From NCBI RefSeq assembly GCF_945952095.1, contig NZ_CAMFHL010000171.1:1-15701 (forward strand): a stretch of 15,701 nt of DNA, written 5' to 3'. Every line of letters begins with the position of its first letter. Within the stretch, counting starts at the first letter, position 1. The stretch is from an uncultured Arsenicibacter sp. (GTDB lineage Bacteria > Bacteroidota > Bacteroidia > Cytophagales > Spirosomataceae). This document shows positions 1-7,852 of this stretch, piece by piece. The notes beneath the pieces were generated by a model, which saw nothing but the letters and a program-made list of their open reading frames with translations, made no database searches and was not told where the DNA came from. Both the position numbers and the translations under genes were made by a program.

Positions 1-35
1 AGTCGTCGGCAGCGTCAGATGTGTATAAGAGACAG
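1..35 (+). other. Nextera (Tn5) library adapter, not genomic
   Basis: Bases 3-35 match the 33-nt Nextera read-1 transposase adapter, ending in the 19-bp Tn5 mosaic end (17-35). The two bases before it (ag) are the last two of the index seen in full at the other end. This is sequencing-library material, so the first biological base is about 36. Confidence 0.98.
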
Positions 36-37
36 GG

Positions 38-292
38 CGTGAACAGTGGTTCCGGAACTGGCTGAGTACTACAGATGATATTCATGTTGACGCCATCCGG
101 GCGTTTCACCTGAACGCAGGGAAGGGGGACCCCGAAAACGGGCTGCTGATGAACCGCAACAACGGGCTGATGACCCTCAGCCTGACCAGTATTGTGCAGC
201 TGCCGGCAGACCAACGCATGCTATACACGGATCTGCTGCAGCATAAATCTGTTTCGCTACCACTTAATCAACACGACTATGTCATCTGTTAG
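38..292 (+). CDS. NRDE/TANGO2-like protein, C-terminal part (5' cut by the library)
   Basis: An open frame enters from the adapter and ends at TAG 290-292, leaving about 84 residues. The visible part starts REQWFRNWL and contains AGKGDPENGLLMNRNNG followed by TLSLTSI and a Y-x-D-L segment. This pattern resembles the C-terminus of NRDE-family proteins (TANGO2 homologues, N-terminal nucleophile-like fold), which usually run to about 230-270 residues in Bacteroidetes. The diagnostic N-terminal NRDE motif is not in the window, so the family call rests on the tail alone. The biochemical role of bacterial members is not settled. The stop lies 14 bases inside the next gene, which suggests one transcript with the ATP-grasp and CoaB genes. 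Truncation is an artefact of fragmentation. Confidence 0.6.
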   Translation, partial: REQWFRNWLSTTDDIHVDAIRAFHLNAGKGDPENGLLMNRNNGLMTLSLTSIVQLPADQRMLYTDLLQHKSVSLPLNQHDYVIC

Positions 293-1415
293 CGTAGATA
301 AATCCGGAAAAACCGGTGAGAACCAGGGAGATTCTCCATTGCTTAATCAAGTCCGTAACCGGCAGGAGCGTATGTTTAGCTGGTTCCGGACTTCGCCGTT
401 CCTGATCCGGTTAACGGCCTGGGAATACTGGCCGTTCAGTATTGTATACATACCGGTTTTTGTCTACTGGTTATGGCTTTCGCTCCGTGCCCGCTCGTTC
501 TTTTTTTTCTCGGCGTCCAATCCGTCTATCGAAACCGGCGGGTTGCTGGGCGAATCCAAATGGGCTATTTTAAAGAAAATAAATCCGGCGTTTCTCCCGC
601 AGACGCTGTTCGTCAATGTAGCAGACACGTCGGCGGAGGCCGTGGAGTTTATCGTGCAGAGCCGGTTCCGGTTTCCGGTAATTGCCAAGCCGGATGTGGG
701 TGAACGGGGCTGGCGGGTTGAAAAAATTAATACGACAGCGGAGTTGCAGGACTATATACGGACGGCACCGGGAAACTTTCTGATTCAGGATTATGTGGAT
801 GAACCGCTTGAGTTCGGGGTATTCTATTATCGTTTTCCGGGTAAGGCGCAGGGGGTTGTTTCGTCCATTGTCCAGAAGGAATTTCTGAGCATCCGGGGCG
901 ATGGCAAAACCAGTATCGGTAAGTTGATACTGCAAAATAGCCGGGCGGTTTTGCAGCGTAAAGCGTTAACCGAAAAATACGGTAAGCGTCTGCATGAGGT
1001 ATTGGCCGACGGGCAGGTGTTTCAGCTGGTAGCCATCGGTAATCACAGCCGCGGGACTAAGTTTCTGAATGCCGGCAGCCTGATTTCACCGCATGTCACA
1101 CGGCTCTTCGATACCATCAGCCGTGATGTTGACGGATTTTATTTTGGCCGGTACGACATCCGGTGCCGGTCAATCAATGATTTGTCAACCGGCGAGCACC
1201 TCCGGATTATGGAATTGAATGGTGCCGGTGCCGAACCGGCCCATATTTATCACCCGGGTTTTCCGCTCTGGCGCGCCTGGGAGGTATTGCTGTTTCACTG
1301 GAAAATTCTCTTTCAGATCAGCCTGGAAAATCACCGGCGCGGCTATGACTACATGACCTTGAGCGAGGCGCGTCTATACTGGGAAAAAAGCAGATCAAAA
1401 AGCAAACAGCTATGA
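279..1415 (+). CDS. Membrane-anchored ATP-grasp ligase-like protein
   Basis: 378 residues from ATG 279; the frame is open upstream to a TTG at 192, but that part overlaps the preceding gene and reads as non-protein. A later in-frame ATG at 372 is an alternative start. A hydrophobic stretch at about residues 51-69, followed by basic residues and a run of Phe, looks like a membrane anchor. The rest fits an ATP-grasp fold: the first ATP-binding Lys in IAKPD (K137), an acidic segment DEPLEFG (about 174-180), and the metal-binding E-x-N in MELNGAGAEP (E312, N314), the signature of carboxylate-amine/thiol ligases of the D-Ala-D-Ala ligase type. Substrate cannot be read from the sequence. Its stop overlaps the start of the CoaB-type gene (ATGA, 1412-1415), so translation is probably coupled. 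A role in cell-envelope or peptide ligation is only an inference from family and membrane anchor. Confidence 0.75.
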   Translation: MSSVSVDKSGKTGENQGDSPLLNQVRNRQERMFSWFRTSPFLIRLTAWEYWPFSIVYIPVFVYWLWLSLRARSFFFFSASNPSIETGGLLGESKWAILKKINPAFLPQTLFVNVADTSAEAVEFIVQSRFRFPVIAKPDVGERGWRVEKINTTAELQDYIRTAPGNFLIQDYVDEPLEFGVFYYRFPGKAQGVVSSIVQKEFLSIRGDGKTSIGKLILQNSRAVLQRKALTEKYGKRLHEVLADGQVFQLVAIGNHSRGTKFLNAGSLISPHVTRLFDTISRDVDGFYFGRYDIRCRSINDLSTGEHLRIMELNGAGAEPAHIYHPGFPLWRAWEVLLFHWKILFQISLENHRRGYDYMTLSEARLYWEKSRSKSKQL

Positions 1416-2092
1416 TAAATCAGGACAACAAGTTAGACTTTACAGGCCTGACGGTTTTAATTACGGCCGGGCCGACACAGGAGCCCATCGATCCCGTGCG
1501 TTATATCAGTAACCGGTCAAGTGGTAAAATGGGATACGCCCTGGCCAGCGTTTTTGCGGAAGCCGGGGCGGAGGTGGTTCTGGTCAGCGGGCCGGTCGCG
1601 CTGACTATCCAGCATGAGTCGGTCACCGTCGTACCGGTCATGACGGCGCAGGAGATGTATGAGGTCAGTTCACGCTATTTCGGAAAAGCACAGCTGGTTA
1701 TCTGGGCGGCGGCCGTCGCCGATTATACCCCGAAGACCGTAGCAACCGGCAAGATCAAAAAGAAAACGGCTGACTTTATGCTTGAACTCGTCAAAACAGT
1801 GGATATTGCCGCCACGCTCGGGGTGCAGAAACGTAGTGATCAGTTCATTGTCGGGTTTGCGCTCGAAACAGACCACGAAAAGGAACATGCTCTGGCTAAA
1901 CTTACGGGTAAACATCTTGACCTGATTGTCCTGAACTCCATGCGGCATGAAAACGCCACGTTTGGCTTCGATACCAATCAGATCACCCTTTTTGACCGTC
2001 AGGGAGAGGAGATTGCTTTTCCGCTCAAGCCCAAGAATGAAGTGGCCCGCGATATTGCCTCGGCCGTTTACGAACGGTTCATCGTTGCCTGA
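1412..2092 (+). CDS. Stand-alone CoaB-type phosphopantothenate-cysteine ligase domain (DNA/pantothenate flavoprotein family)
   Basis: 226 residues, corresponding only to the ligase (CoaB, DFP) half of the usual bifunctional CoaBC of about 400 residues; there is no CoaC decarboxylase domain. Hallmarks are present in order: ITAGPTQEPIDPVRYISN (17-34) with SSGKMGYALA, VSGP (58-61), AAAVADY (99-105), the Lys-rich GKIKKK (113-118), VGFALET (147-153) and FGFDTNQIT (184-192). In the family this domain activates 4'-phosphopantothenate with a nucleotide and joins cysteine in coenzyme A synthesis. The position usually N-x-D in CoaB (KNPDIL) reads KTVDIAATL here. The gene is translationally coupled to the ATP-grasp gene upstream. 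It may be the cell's monofunctional CoaB or a paralogue with another substrate; the window cannot decide. Confidence 0.85.
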   Translation: MINQDNKLDFTGLTVLITAGPTQEPIDPVRYISNRSSGKMGYALASVFAEAGAEVVLVSGPVALTIQHESVTVVPVMTAQEMYEVSSRYFGKAQLVIWAAAVADYTPKTVATGKIKKKTADFMLELVKTVDIAATLGVQKRSDQFIVGFALETDHEKEHALAKLTGKHLDLIVLNSMRHENATFGFDTNQITLFDRQGEEIAFPLKPKNEVARDIASAVYERFIVA

Positions 2093-2103
2093 CAGAGCTG
2101 AAG

Positions 2104-2135
2104 AAAAAAGGGGCATTCCGGTAAGGAGTGCCCCT
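2104..2135 (-). terminator. Rho-independent terminator between convergent genes
   Basis: A 7-bp perfect stem (2109-2115 with 2129-2135, AGGGGCA/TGCCCCT) with partial pairing inside the loop is followed on the minus strand by six T (2104-2109 complement). It lies about 95 bases past the stop of the minus-strand beta-barrel gene. The same hairpin sits 17 bases after the CoaB-type stop and may also stop transcription from the left, though there is no T-run on that side. Confidence 0.75.
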
Positions 2136-2229
2136 GCTTGCAGTGAACCTGTTCTGAAATAGTTAGTTAAGTAACAAAATCTATATTTTTTCGCTACCGG
2201 AAATAGGTCATGTCAGACTGCCGGAGTGC

Positions 2230-2976
2230 TTAAAAATGATAGGCGACGGCCAGCATCGGCAACAGGTTTTTTGTCCGGTACCGATCGTTGTCAAAGGTAA
2301 GCTTCTTTGTGGTCTGATACTCATTAAACTGAAAATTAAGGCCGGCCCGCAGGCTAAGTTTCCGGGTCACGGCATAGCGTACATAAGCCTCAGAATTCAG
2401 ACTGCCAATATCACTGTCGCTGATCAGCAACAGATTAAAGGCGGTCGGACGGGCCTGCTGGGTCGTTCCGGTCAGCGCCGACCGGCCGGGACCCTTTGAG
2501 GTAAATGTGCCGTTCCGGGGGCTGCCAAAACTAAAACCAATACCATCAATATTGAAACCGGCGGCTACTTTCCGTGACAGGGCATATTCGAGGTGAATAC
2601 TGATATTTACTGAATTAATTTGTGTTGACTGAAATTTCAGGGTGTCTATATTCTGAACCAGGTCTTCACTGAATAAGGCAAAAATGCTGTGTTTCCCTGA
2701 CGTAAGCCGGGCGGGCGCCGTCCGGTATGTTGTATTGTTGCCGAAGGCCGATGTAAACCGCAGACCATACCCAATCCGGAAGCGGTTCTGACGGCCTATA
2801 CCATGCAGCCTGCTGACAGACAGGGCCGTGGTTGTGAAATTGCCTTTAGTGGCGAAACTAAGGTCGATATTTTGGGTAACGTTTGCCGCTACTGCCGGCG
2901 GCGGGCCGGATTGCTGTGCCATGCCTGAAAACGGGAACGCACATAGTACCCCGGCGGCAAAAAATAGTCTGATCAT
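2230..2976 (-). CDS. Outer-membrane beta-barrel protein, function unknown
   Basis: 248 residues with a signal peptide (MIRLFFAAGVLCAFPFSGMA, likely cleaved before QQSG). The mature part is made of alternating short strands with aromatic residues at their ends (FRIGYGLRF, VNISIHLEYAL, EAYVRYAV, SLRAGLNFQF) and ends in AVAYHF. A final aromatic residue is typical of proteins inserted by the BAM complex. The size suits an 8- to 12-strand barrel. I do not recognise a specific transporter or enzyme family. The gene is divergent from the hybrid sensor kinase with a 254-bp shared upstream region, so the kinase could control it, which is inference. Its own terminator lies downstream at 2104-2135. Confidence 0.75.
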   Translation of the reverse strand: MIRLFFAAGVLCAFPFSGMAQQSGPPPAVAANVTQNIDLSFATKGNFTTTALSVSRLHGIGRQNRFRIGYGLRFTSAFGNNTTYRTAPARLTSGKHSIFALFSEDLVQNIDTLKFQSTQINSVNISIHLEYALSRKVAAGFNIDGIGFSFGSPRNGTFTSKGPGRSALTGTTQQARPTAFNLLLISDSDIGSLNSEAYVRYAVTRKLSLRAGLNFQFNEYQTTKKLTFDNDRYRTKNLLPMLAVAYHF

Positions 2977-3109
2977 ACGCTTTATGTTTTTAAAAGGATA
3001 TCAATGCCACCAATCGTTTCCAAACACTATGCCGTATATGATGCGCTGGTAAGTAGTTGTCTGGCAAGGAATTGAGGCCTTTTTTGGGGGATAGCCACAG
3101 GTCCTGCTC

Positions 3110-3160
3110 CGTCCTGTTTCTGATATTTCGGGAAAAATCTGAAATATCAGAAACAGGACG
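3110..3160. repeat. Perfect 20-bp inverted repeat with 11-base loop upstream of the sensor kinase
   Basis: Left arm 3110-3129 (CGTCCTGTTTCTGATATTTC) and right arm 3141-3160 are exact reverse complements, separated by 11 bases. There is no T-run after either arm, so it is not a standard terminator. It lies 70 bases before the kinase start and 133 bases before the divergent barrel gene. It could be a stem-loop in the kinase leader RNA, a large operator, or a small mobile repeat. A short direct repeat (GTCCTG, 3101-3106 and 3111-3116) sits on its left edge. Confidence 0.85.
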
Positions 3161-3230
3161 TTCCGGCGACGCCCCGCAGGCGCAGAAAGTGATTGATAAC
3201 GGATGGTCCGGAACTTGTGAACCTACTGAT

Positions 3231-6200
3231 ATGAGAATAGTTGTGTTACTACTTTATGGGTTGCTGATAAGTGCCGGATCGGCTAATGCCCAGCCGAAGG
3301 GCTTGCCCTTCATTCAGCACTACGCGCCCAGGAACTACGGGGCACACCCCGAAAACCGTGCGATCTGTCAGGATCAGCGGGGTGTTCTGTACGTGGGGAA
3401 TCAACACGGTGTGCTGGAGTATGACGGCAGTACCTGGCATCTGATACCGGTACAGGGGCAGGTCGTCAGAGCGGTAGCCGCTGATACCGCCGGGCGGGTC
3501 TATGTCGGTTCCGAAACGGACATCGGGTTTCTGGAACATGCTTCGTCCGGCCAGACAGAATATAAATCACTGAAAAAATACCTGACCGCCTCATCGATAC
3601 GGCCCCAAAAAGTAACCCGTGTATTTGCTACCCGGTATGGGGCATTTTATTGTACCGATAACGGGGTATTTCAATGGAACCCGGCGGGAAACAGCCCGCA
3701 AACGATCAGGACCTGGCTTCCGGCCGGCGAAACGGGCATTCGCCGGGCACACGTTGCCGGTCATTATCTGATGATTCAGGGCAGGAGCGGCCGGTTGTAC
3801 CAGACTGATCTGCGCGGGAGTTACCCGTTACGGCCGATGGCTGGTACAGGACAACTGGAGCCGGAGTTAGTGGAAGCCATTTTGCCGTATCCTTCCGGAA
3901 ACCGGTTTTTGTTCGTCACATGCCATCACGGGCTTTTTGTCTATACTCCGGAAACGGCTACATCGGCTGCCGGTTTAGACCGGTTGCTGACAACTGCCGA
4001 AGATTGGCTGACATCTGCGCGGGTCTTCAGGGCCTTATGTATCCATGACCCGAAAGCGGATACCTACGCCTATGTTATCGGGACGGCGAGGGGAGGGGTG
4101 CGGATTTTTGATGAGCACGGCCGTCAGGTACAACAACTGGATGAAGGGAACGGGCTGCGCCGGAATGCCGTACTGAGCTTATTTTATGACCGTGAAAAAT
4201 CACTCTGGATCGGAACAGGCAGTGGCCTTGACCGGGTCGAGTTCAGTTTACCGGTCACCCGTTTCGATCATACGTTTAATGTCCGGTCAACGGTGTGGGC
4301 CATTTGCCGCCATAAGGGTATTTTATACATTGGTACCAGTCTGGGCCTTTTTGCCTGGAGTGATGCCGGTCAACGGTTTATGCCCGTGCCGGGGGCCGAT
4401 GCCAGCTGCCGGACCATTCAGGTGGCCGGCGACGACATACTGGTCGGAGCCGCAGGCTTTATCTGGCGGGTGCGTGACCGGAAAATAGTGGCCTCAATGT
4501 CAACGGAAGGCCAGACGGTCAACAGCCTGCTGCCTGTTTCACCGGACAGGATTCTGGCGGCCCAGAGCGACGGACTGAAATGGTATGATGCCGCAGATGG
4601 AGCCGGGCATCGGGTTGCCGGTGCTATAGGGCAGACAGAATGCGTGTCACTGGCAACCGACGCAAAGGGGATGTTTTGGGTTGGTACTGCCTACAAGGGT
4701 TTTTACCGGTTAACGCCGGGACCGTCCGGTACCTATGAGGCAAAGCGGATTACCATACAGCACAGGAACGATGACACGGTTCCGGGAAACTATGTGTATA
4801 AAACGAGCTACGGGTTACTGTTTGTCTCGGGCGGGGAGGTGTATTATCCGGATGCGCGACGACAAACACTTACCCTGCATAAACTGCCTGGCATCGGAAA
4901 AATCGGCTCATTAACCGGCAGAGACGGCCTTGATGCACCCGGGATCGCCGAAGACACGTCGGGCAAACTCTGGTTTGCCAAACCAGCCATTGCGCTCTAT
5001 CCCCGGCGAAAGGCGGGTAAGGTGGTGAACTGGCAGGTCGATAGCCTGAGTCTCAAACCCATCCGGCGGGGCGGGTATGTGGTATATCCCGAAGCAAACG
5101 GGCTGGTTTGGGTCGGTACGGACGAAGGGCTGTTCCGGTACGATGGCGCACAGATGACGATGCCGCCGGATTTTCCCGCGCTGATCCGGTCGGTGAGGGT
5201 CCTGAGTAATGATTCGGTGCTGTACGGAGGGGCTGGTATCGGGCCTACACTCAGAATTCCGTACCGGTTCCGGGATTTGTCCTTTCAATGTGCGGCGACC
5301 AGTTTTGTCGGCGATGATGCCAACGAATTCCAGTTCCGGCTGGTGGGCAATACACGGATGCCCGAAGATTCAGTCTGGACGAAGTGGAGCCTCGAAACTA
5401 CAAAGGAATACACCAATCTGCCGGTTGGTAAGTATACGTTTGCGGTCCGTGCCCGGGATGCCTACGGGCAGCTGAGCCGCGAAAGTATGCTGTCCTTCAC
5501 CATTGAGCGCCCGTGGTATATGACCATCTGGGCGTATCTGTTCTACTCCCTTATTTTCTGCCTGCTGGTTTTCGGGCTCGTCCGTATTTATACCCGGCGG
5601 CTGACGCTTGAGAAAGGCAGGCTGGAAACCGTGGTGCAGGAACGTACGGCAGAGGTAGTCCGTCAGAAAGAAGAGCTTTCCGGCCAGGCAGCACGCTTAC
5701 AGATCGCTAAAGATCAGGCAGAAAGCGCCAACCGGGCAAAAAGTGAATTTCTGGCCACCATGAGCCATGAGCTGAGAACGCCCCTGAACGGTATTCTGGG
5801 TTTTGCCCAGCTACTCCAGCGTGACACAGGGTTATCGGATCAGCAGCTACGGGGGGTGGGGGTAATCCGGAATAGCGGGGAACATTTACTGCGGCTGATC
5901 AATGAGGTGCTGGACATTGCAAAGATTGAGGCGCGGCGGTTTGAGTTTGAGCAGGCTACAGTAAATCTGTCGTTGATTCTCGACAACCTGGCCGCTGAAT
6001 TTTCACTCCGGGCACGTCAGAAAGGGCTGGCATTTACGTATGAAAGCGCATCCGCCATTCCGCAGTGGGTCATAACCGACGAAAAGCGGTTTATCCAGAT
6101 TTTAAATAACCTGCTGGGGAATGCGATCAAATTTACGGCAACGGGCACTGTCAGGCTTACCGTTTCTGCGTATAGCCTGCGCCCTGATCAAAGCCGGCTG

Positions 6201-7187
6201 ACGGTCAAGGTTAGTGACACAGGAACCGGTATTCCCCCGGAACGGCTCAGCGAAATTTTCCAGCCTTTTTTTCAGGTGCGGGACGGACGTCTGTTTACGG
6301 AAGGCACGGGACTCGGGCTGGCGATTTCAGATCAGCTGGTGCGTCTGATGGGGGGCGAACTGACAGTAGCCAGCTTGCCGGGTAAGGGCAGTACGTTTAC
6401 CGTGACGATTCCTCTGGCAGTGCCGGAGATAAGCCTGCCGGAAAACGGGCCTGTCCGTAAAACAACAGTACAGCCTGCCGGTTATGCCGGGCCTAAGCGG
6501 CGCATACTTATTGTGGATGATCATCCGGATAACCGGTTAATGCTGATGACGTTACTGGAAAGTCTGGGGTTTCAGGCAGAGGAAGCCGCAGACGGGAAAC
6601 GAGCCGTTGACGCCGTTGTCGCTTCGGTTGGGGACGGTGGCCAGCCAATTGATCTGGCTTTTATGGATCTGGTCATGCCCTCCCTGAACGGGTTTGATGC
6701 CTTACAGCTGATCAGGGCTAATCCGCTGACAGCGGGGATAAAAGTAATTGCCTTCTCGGCCAATGTTTTTGAACAGAATCAGCAACGGACCATGGCTGAA
6801 GGATTTGATGATTTTATTGCCAAGCCGGTTGATATTGCTCACTTGCTGCAAAAGCTGGAGTTACATCTGGGACTGGAGTGGATCTATGACCGTGAGGCGG
6901 AGCCCGAAGTACTACAGGACTCAGCGTCCGGCGGCAGTTCTGTTCCGGATGAAGAGACTGTCGCCGGATTACTGCACCTGGCCAGGCAAGGCGATATCGG
7001 CGGCTTACTACAGGCCCTGAACAAACCAGCGTTGAATCAACCGGAGTTTGAGGCGTTTTTACAGCCCTTACGCGTCTGGGCTGCTGAGTTTGATACGCAA
7101 CAGATCCGGTTGTACCTGGAAGCCGCCGCGCAAAAGCAGGAGGGGCAACAGATCATGATATTTCGGGGAGATTCTGAAATGCCGTAA
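3231..7187 (+). CDS. Hybrid two-component sensor: periplasmic propeller, Y_Y_Y, histidine kinase, receiver
   Basis: 1318 residues from ATG 3231. The frame is open back to TTG 3057, but the signal peptide (MRIVVLLLYGLLISAGSANA) fixes the start. Residues about 25-675 form a periplasmic two-component propeller with Reg_prop-type repeats (for example SLWIGTGSGLDRVE and LVWVGTDEGLFRYDG). A Y_Y_Y domain follows (about 680-760), then one membrane span (about 764-786) and a coiled coil. The HisKA domain carries the phosphorylated His in MSHELRTP (H846). The HATPase has its N box at N959 and GTGLGLAIS near 1025. The receiver (about 1088-1210) has acidic D1096/D1097, phospho-acceptor D1146 and K1198. 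A helical tail of about 100 residues ends the protein. Unlike many Bacteroidetes propeller sensors there is no AraC output domain, so the phosphate must pass to another protein. The ligand is unknown; relatives often sense glycans. Confidence 0.92.
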   Translation: MRIVVLLLYGLLISAGSANAQPKGLPFIQHYAPRNYGAHPENRAICQDQRGVLYVGNQHGVLEYDGSTWHLIPVQGQVVRAVAADTAGRVYVGSETDIGFLEHASSGQTEYKSLKKYLTASSIRPQKVTRVFATRYGAFYCTDNGVFQWNPAGNSPQTIRTWLPAGETGIRRAHVAGHYLMIQGRSGRLYQTDLRGSYPLRPMAGTGQLEPELVEAILPYPSGNRFLFVTCHHGLFVYTPETATSAAGLDRLLTTAEDWLTSARVFRALCIHDPKADTYAYVIGTARGGVRIFDEHGRQVQQLDEGNGLRRNAVLSLFYDREKSLWIGTGSGLDRVEFSLPVTRFDHTFNVRSTVWAICRHKGILYIGTSLGLFAWSDAGQRFMPVPGADASCRTIQVAGDDILVGAAGFIWRVRDRKIVASMSTEGQTVNSLLPVSPDRILAAQSDGLKWYDAADGAGHRVAGAIGQTECVSLATDAKGMFWVGTAYKGFYRLTPGPSGTYEAKRITIQHRNDDTVPGNYVYKTSYGLLFVSGGEVYYPDARRQTLTLHKLPGIGKIGSLTGRDGLDAPGIAEDTSGKLWFAKPAIALYPRRKAGKVVNWQVDSLSLKPIRRGGYVVYPEANGLVWVGTDEGLFRYDGAQMTMPPDFPALIRSVRVLSNDSVLYGGAGIGPTLRIPYRFRDLSFQCAATSFVGDDANEFQFRLVGNTRMPEDSVWTKWSLETTKEYTNLPVGKYTFAVRARDAYGQLSRESMLSFTIERPWYMTIWAYLFYSLIFCLLVFGLVRIYTRRLTLEKGRLETVVQERTAEVVRQKEELSGQAARLQIAKDQAESANRAKSEFLATMSHELRTPLNGILGFAQLLQRDTGLSDQQLRGVGVIRNSGEHLLRLINEVLDIAKIEARRFEFEQATVNLSLILDNLAAEFSLRARQKGLAFTYESASAIPQWVITDEKRFIQILNNLLGNAIKFTATGTVRLTVSAYSLRPDQSRLTVKVSDTGTGIPPERLSEIFQPFFQVRDGRLFTEGTGLGLAISDQLVRLMGGELTVASLPGKGSTFTVTIPLAVPEISLPENGPVRKTTVQPAGYAGPKRRILIVDDHPDNRLMLMTLLESLGFQAEEAADGKRAVDAVVASVGDGGQPIDLAFMDLVMPSLNGFDALQLIRANPLTAGIKVIAFSANVFEQNQQRTMAEGFDDFIAKPVDIAHLLQKLELHLGLEWIYDREAEPEVLQDSASGGSSVPDEETVAGLLHLARQGDIGGLLQALNKPALNQPEFEAFLQPLRVWAAEFDTQQIRLYLEAAAQKQEGQQIMIFRGDSEMP

Positions 7188-7205
7188 GACAATGATGGAT
7201 GGTCT

Positions 7206-7244
7206 GCCTGACTATGCCGTTTTCCGGACGGACAGGCTGTTTTT
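7206..7244 (+). terminator. Probable rho-independent terminator after the sensor kinase
   Basis: An outer stem GCCTG/CAGGC (7206-7210 with 7233-7237) encloses an inner stem CCGT/ACGG (7217-7220 with 7228-7231) and is followed by TG and five T (7240-7244). The stem is interrupted, so it is weaker than a canonical terminator. Its position, about 20 bases after the kinase stop and before the YceI gene, supports the call. Confidence 0.5.
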
Positions 7245-7272
7245 GTGCTTTCTGAACCGTGGAATGGTTTTG
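7242..7272 (+). promoter_or_regulatory. Candidate Bacteroidetes-type promoter for the YceI-polyketide synthase pair
   Basis: The Bacteroidetes sigma-A consensus is a -33 TTTG (or TTG) and a -7 TAnnTTTG about 19-20 bases apart. Here TTTG (7242-7245), a 19-base spacer, then TGGTTTTG (7265-7272) match with one mismatch in the -7 element. The ATG follows 32 bases later. It overlaps the T-run of the terminator. Seen by eye only. Confidence 0.35.
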
Positions 7273-7304
7273 GCAAAAGAACGGTAAAACATAACAGATT
7301 CTGT

Positions 7305-7850
7305 ATGAAAACGACATTGTTGACACTGATTGGTCTGCTTACCGGGTTAGTAGCTGCCGCACAAACGCAATGGAAGCCGACGACGGCAAGCGTTTCGTTC
7401 CGGATTAAAAATGCGGGACTGACGGTAAACGGTACGTTCAGCGGGTTTCAGGGCCAACTGATTTTTGATCCGGCGAATCCGGAAAAAAGTATGCTGGTTG
7501 CGTCCGTTGAGGCCAAAACCGTTGAGACCGGAATCGGCCTCAGGAATGACCATCTCCGGAAAAAAGAATACCTGGATGCCGCCGCATTCCCGAAAGTTAC
7601 CCTGAAGTCAACGCGGATTACGGCTAAAGGAAATGGGGTATACACGGGCGCTTTTGAGCTGAGTCTGAAAGGCGTTACGAAGCCGGTTTCCTTTCCGTTT
7701 ACCTGCACAAACGGCACCTTCGACGGAGAGTTCCGGATAGACCGGCGGGATTTTGGGGTTGGTAAAAACAGCCTGATCATGGGTGATGAGGTGACGATTA
7801 TGATTCATGTCCAGACAGCGCCGGCCACTGCTGTGGCAGATGCAAAATAA
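7305..7850 (+). CDS. YceI-family periplasmic lipid/isoprenoid-binding protein
   Basis: 181 residues from ATG 7305, chosen because a clean signal peptide starts there (MKTTLLTLIGLLTGLVAAA, cleavage before QTQW); the frame is open upstream but that part is not protein-like. YceI hallmarks run through the mature protein: TASVSFRIKNAG near the start, GTFSGFQGQLIFDP, a V-E-x-x-T-V-x-T-G segment, RNDHLRKKEYLDAAAFPKVTLKS, ELSLKGVTKPVSFPF, and FRIDRRDFGVG near the end. The family forms a lipocalin-like barrel that binds long isoprenoid or amphiphilic lipids in the periplasm. The polyketide synthase start follows its stop after 2 bases, so the two are almost surely co-transcribed. That suggests a ligand related to the synthase product, which is inference. 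Confidence 0.9.
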   Translation: MKTTLLTLIGLLTGLVAAAQTQWKPTTASVSFRIKNAGLTVNGTFSGFQGQLIFDPANPEKSMLVASVEAKTVETGIGLRNDHLRKKEYLDAAAFPKVTLKSTRITAKGNGVYTGAFELSLKGVTKPVSFPFTCTNGTFDGEFRIDRRDFGVGKNSLIMGDEVTIMIHVQTAPATAVADAK

Positions 7851-7852
7851 CG

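Noticed and set aside
192..278. N-terminal extension of the ATP-grasp gene from TTG 192
   Set aside because: It overlaps the NRDE-like reading frame and gives a Cys-rich, non-family peptide; ATG 279 is better.
2977..3056. Possible barrel-gene promoter on the minus strand (TAGTGTTTG)
   Set aside because: The spacing differs by one base from TAnnTTTG and no -33 TTG is present.
3057..3230. N-terminal extension of the sensor kinase from TTG 3057
   Set aside because: It would place the inverted repeat inside the protein and bury the clear signal peptide starting at 3231.
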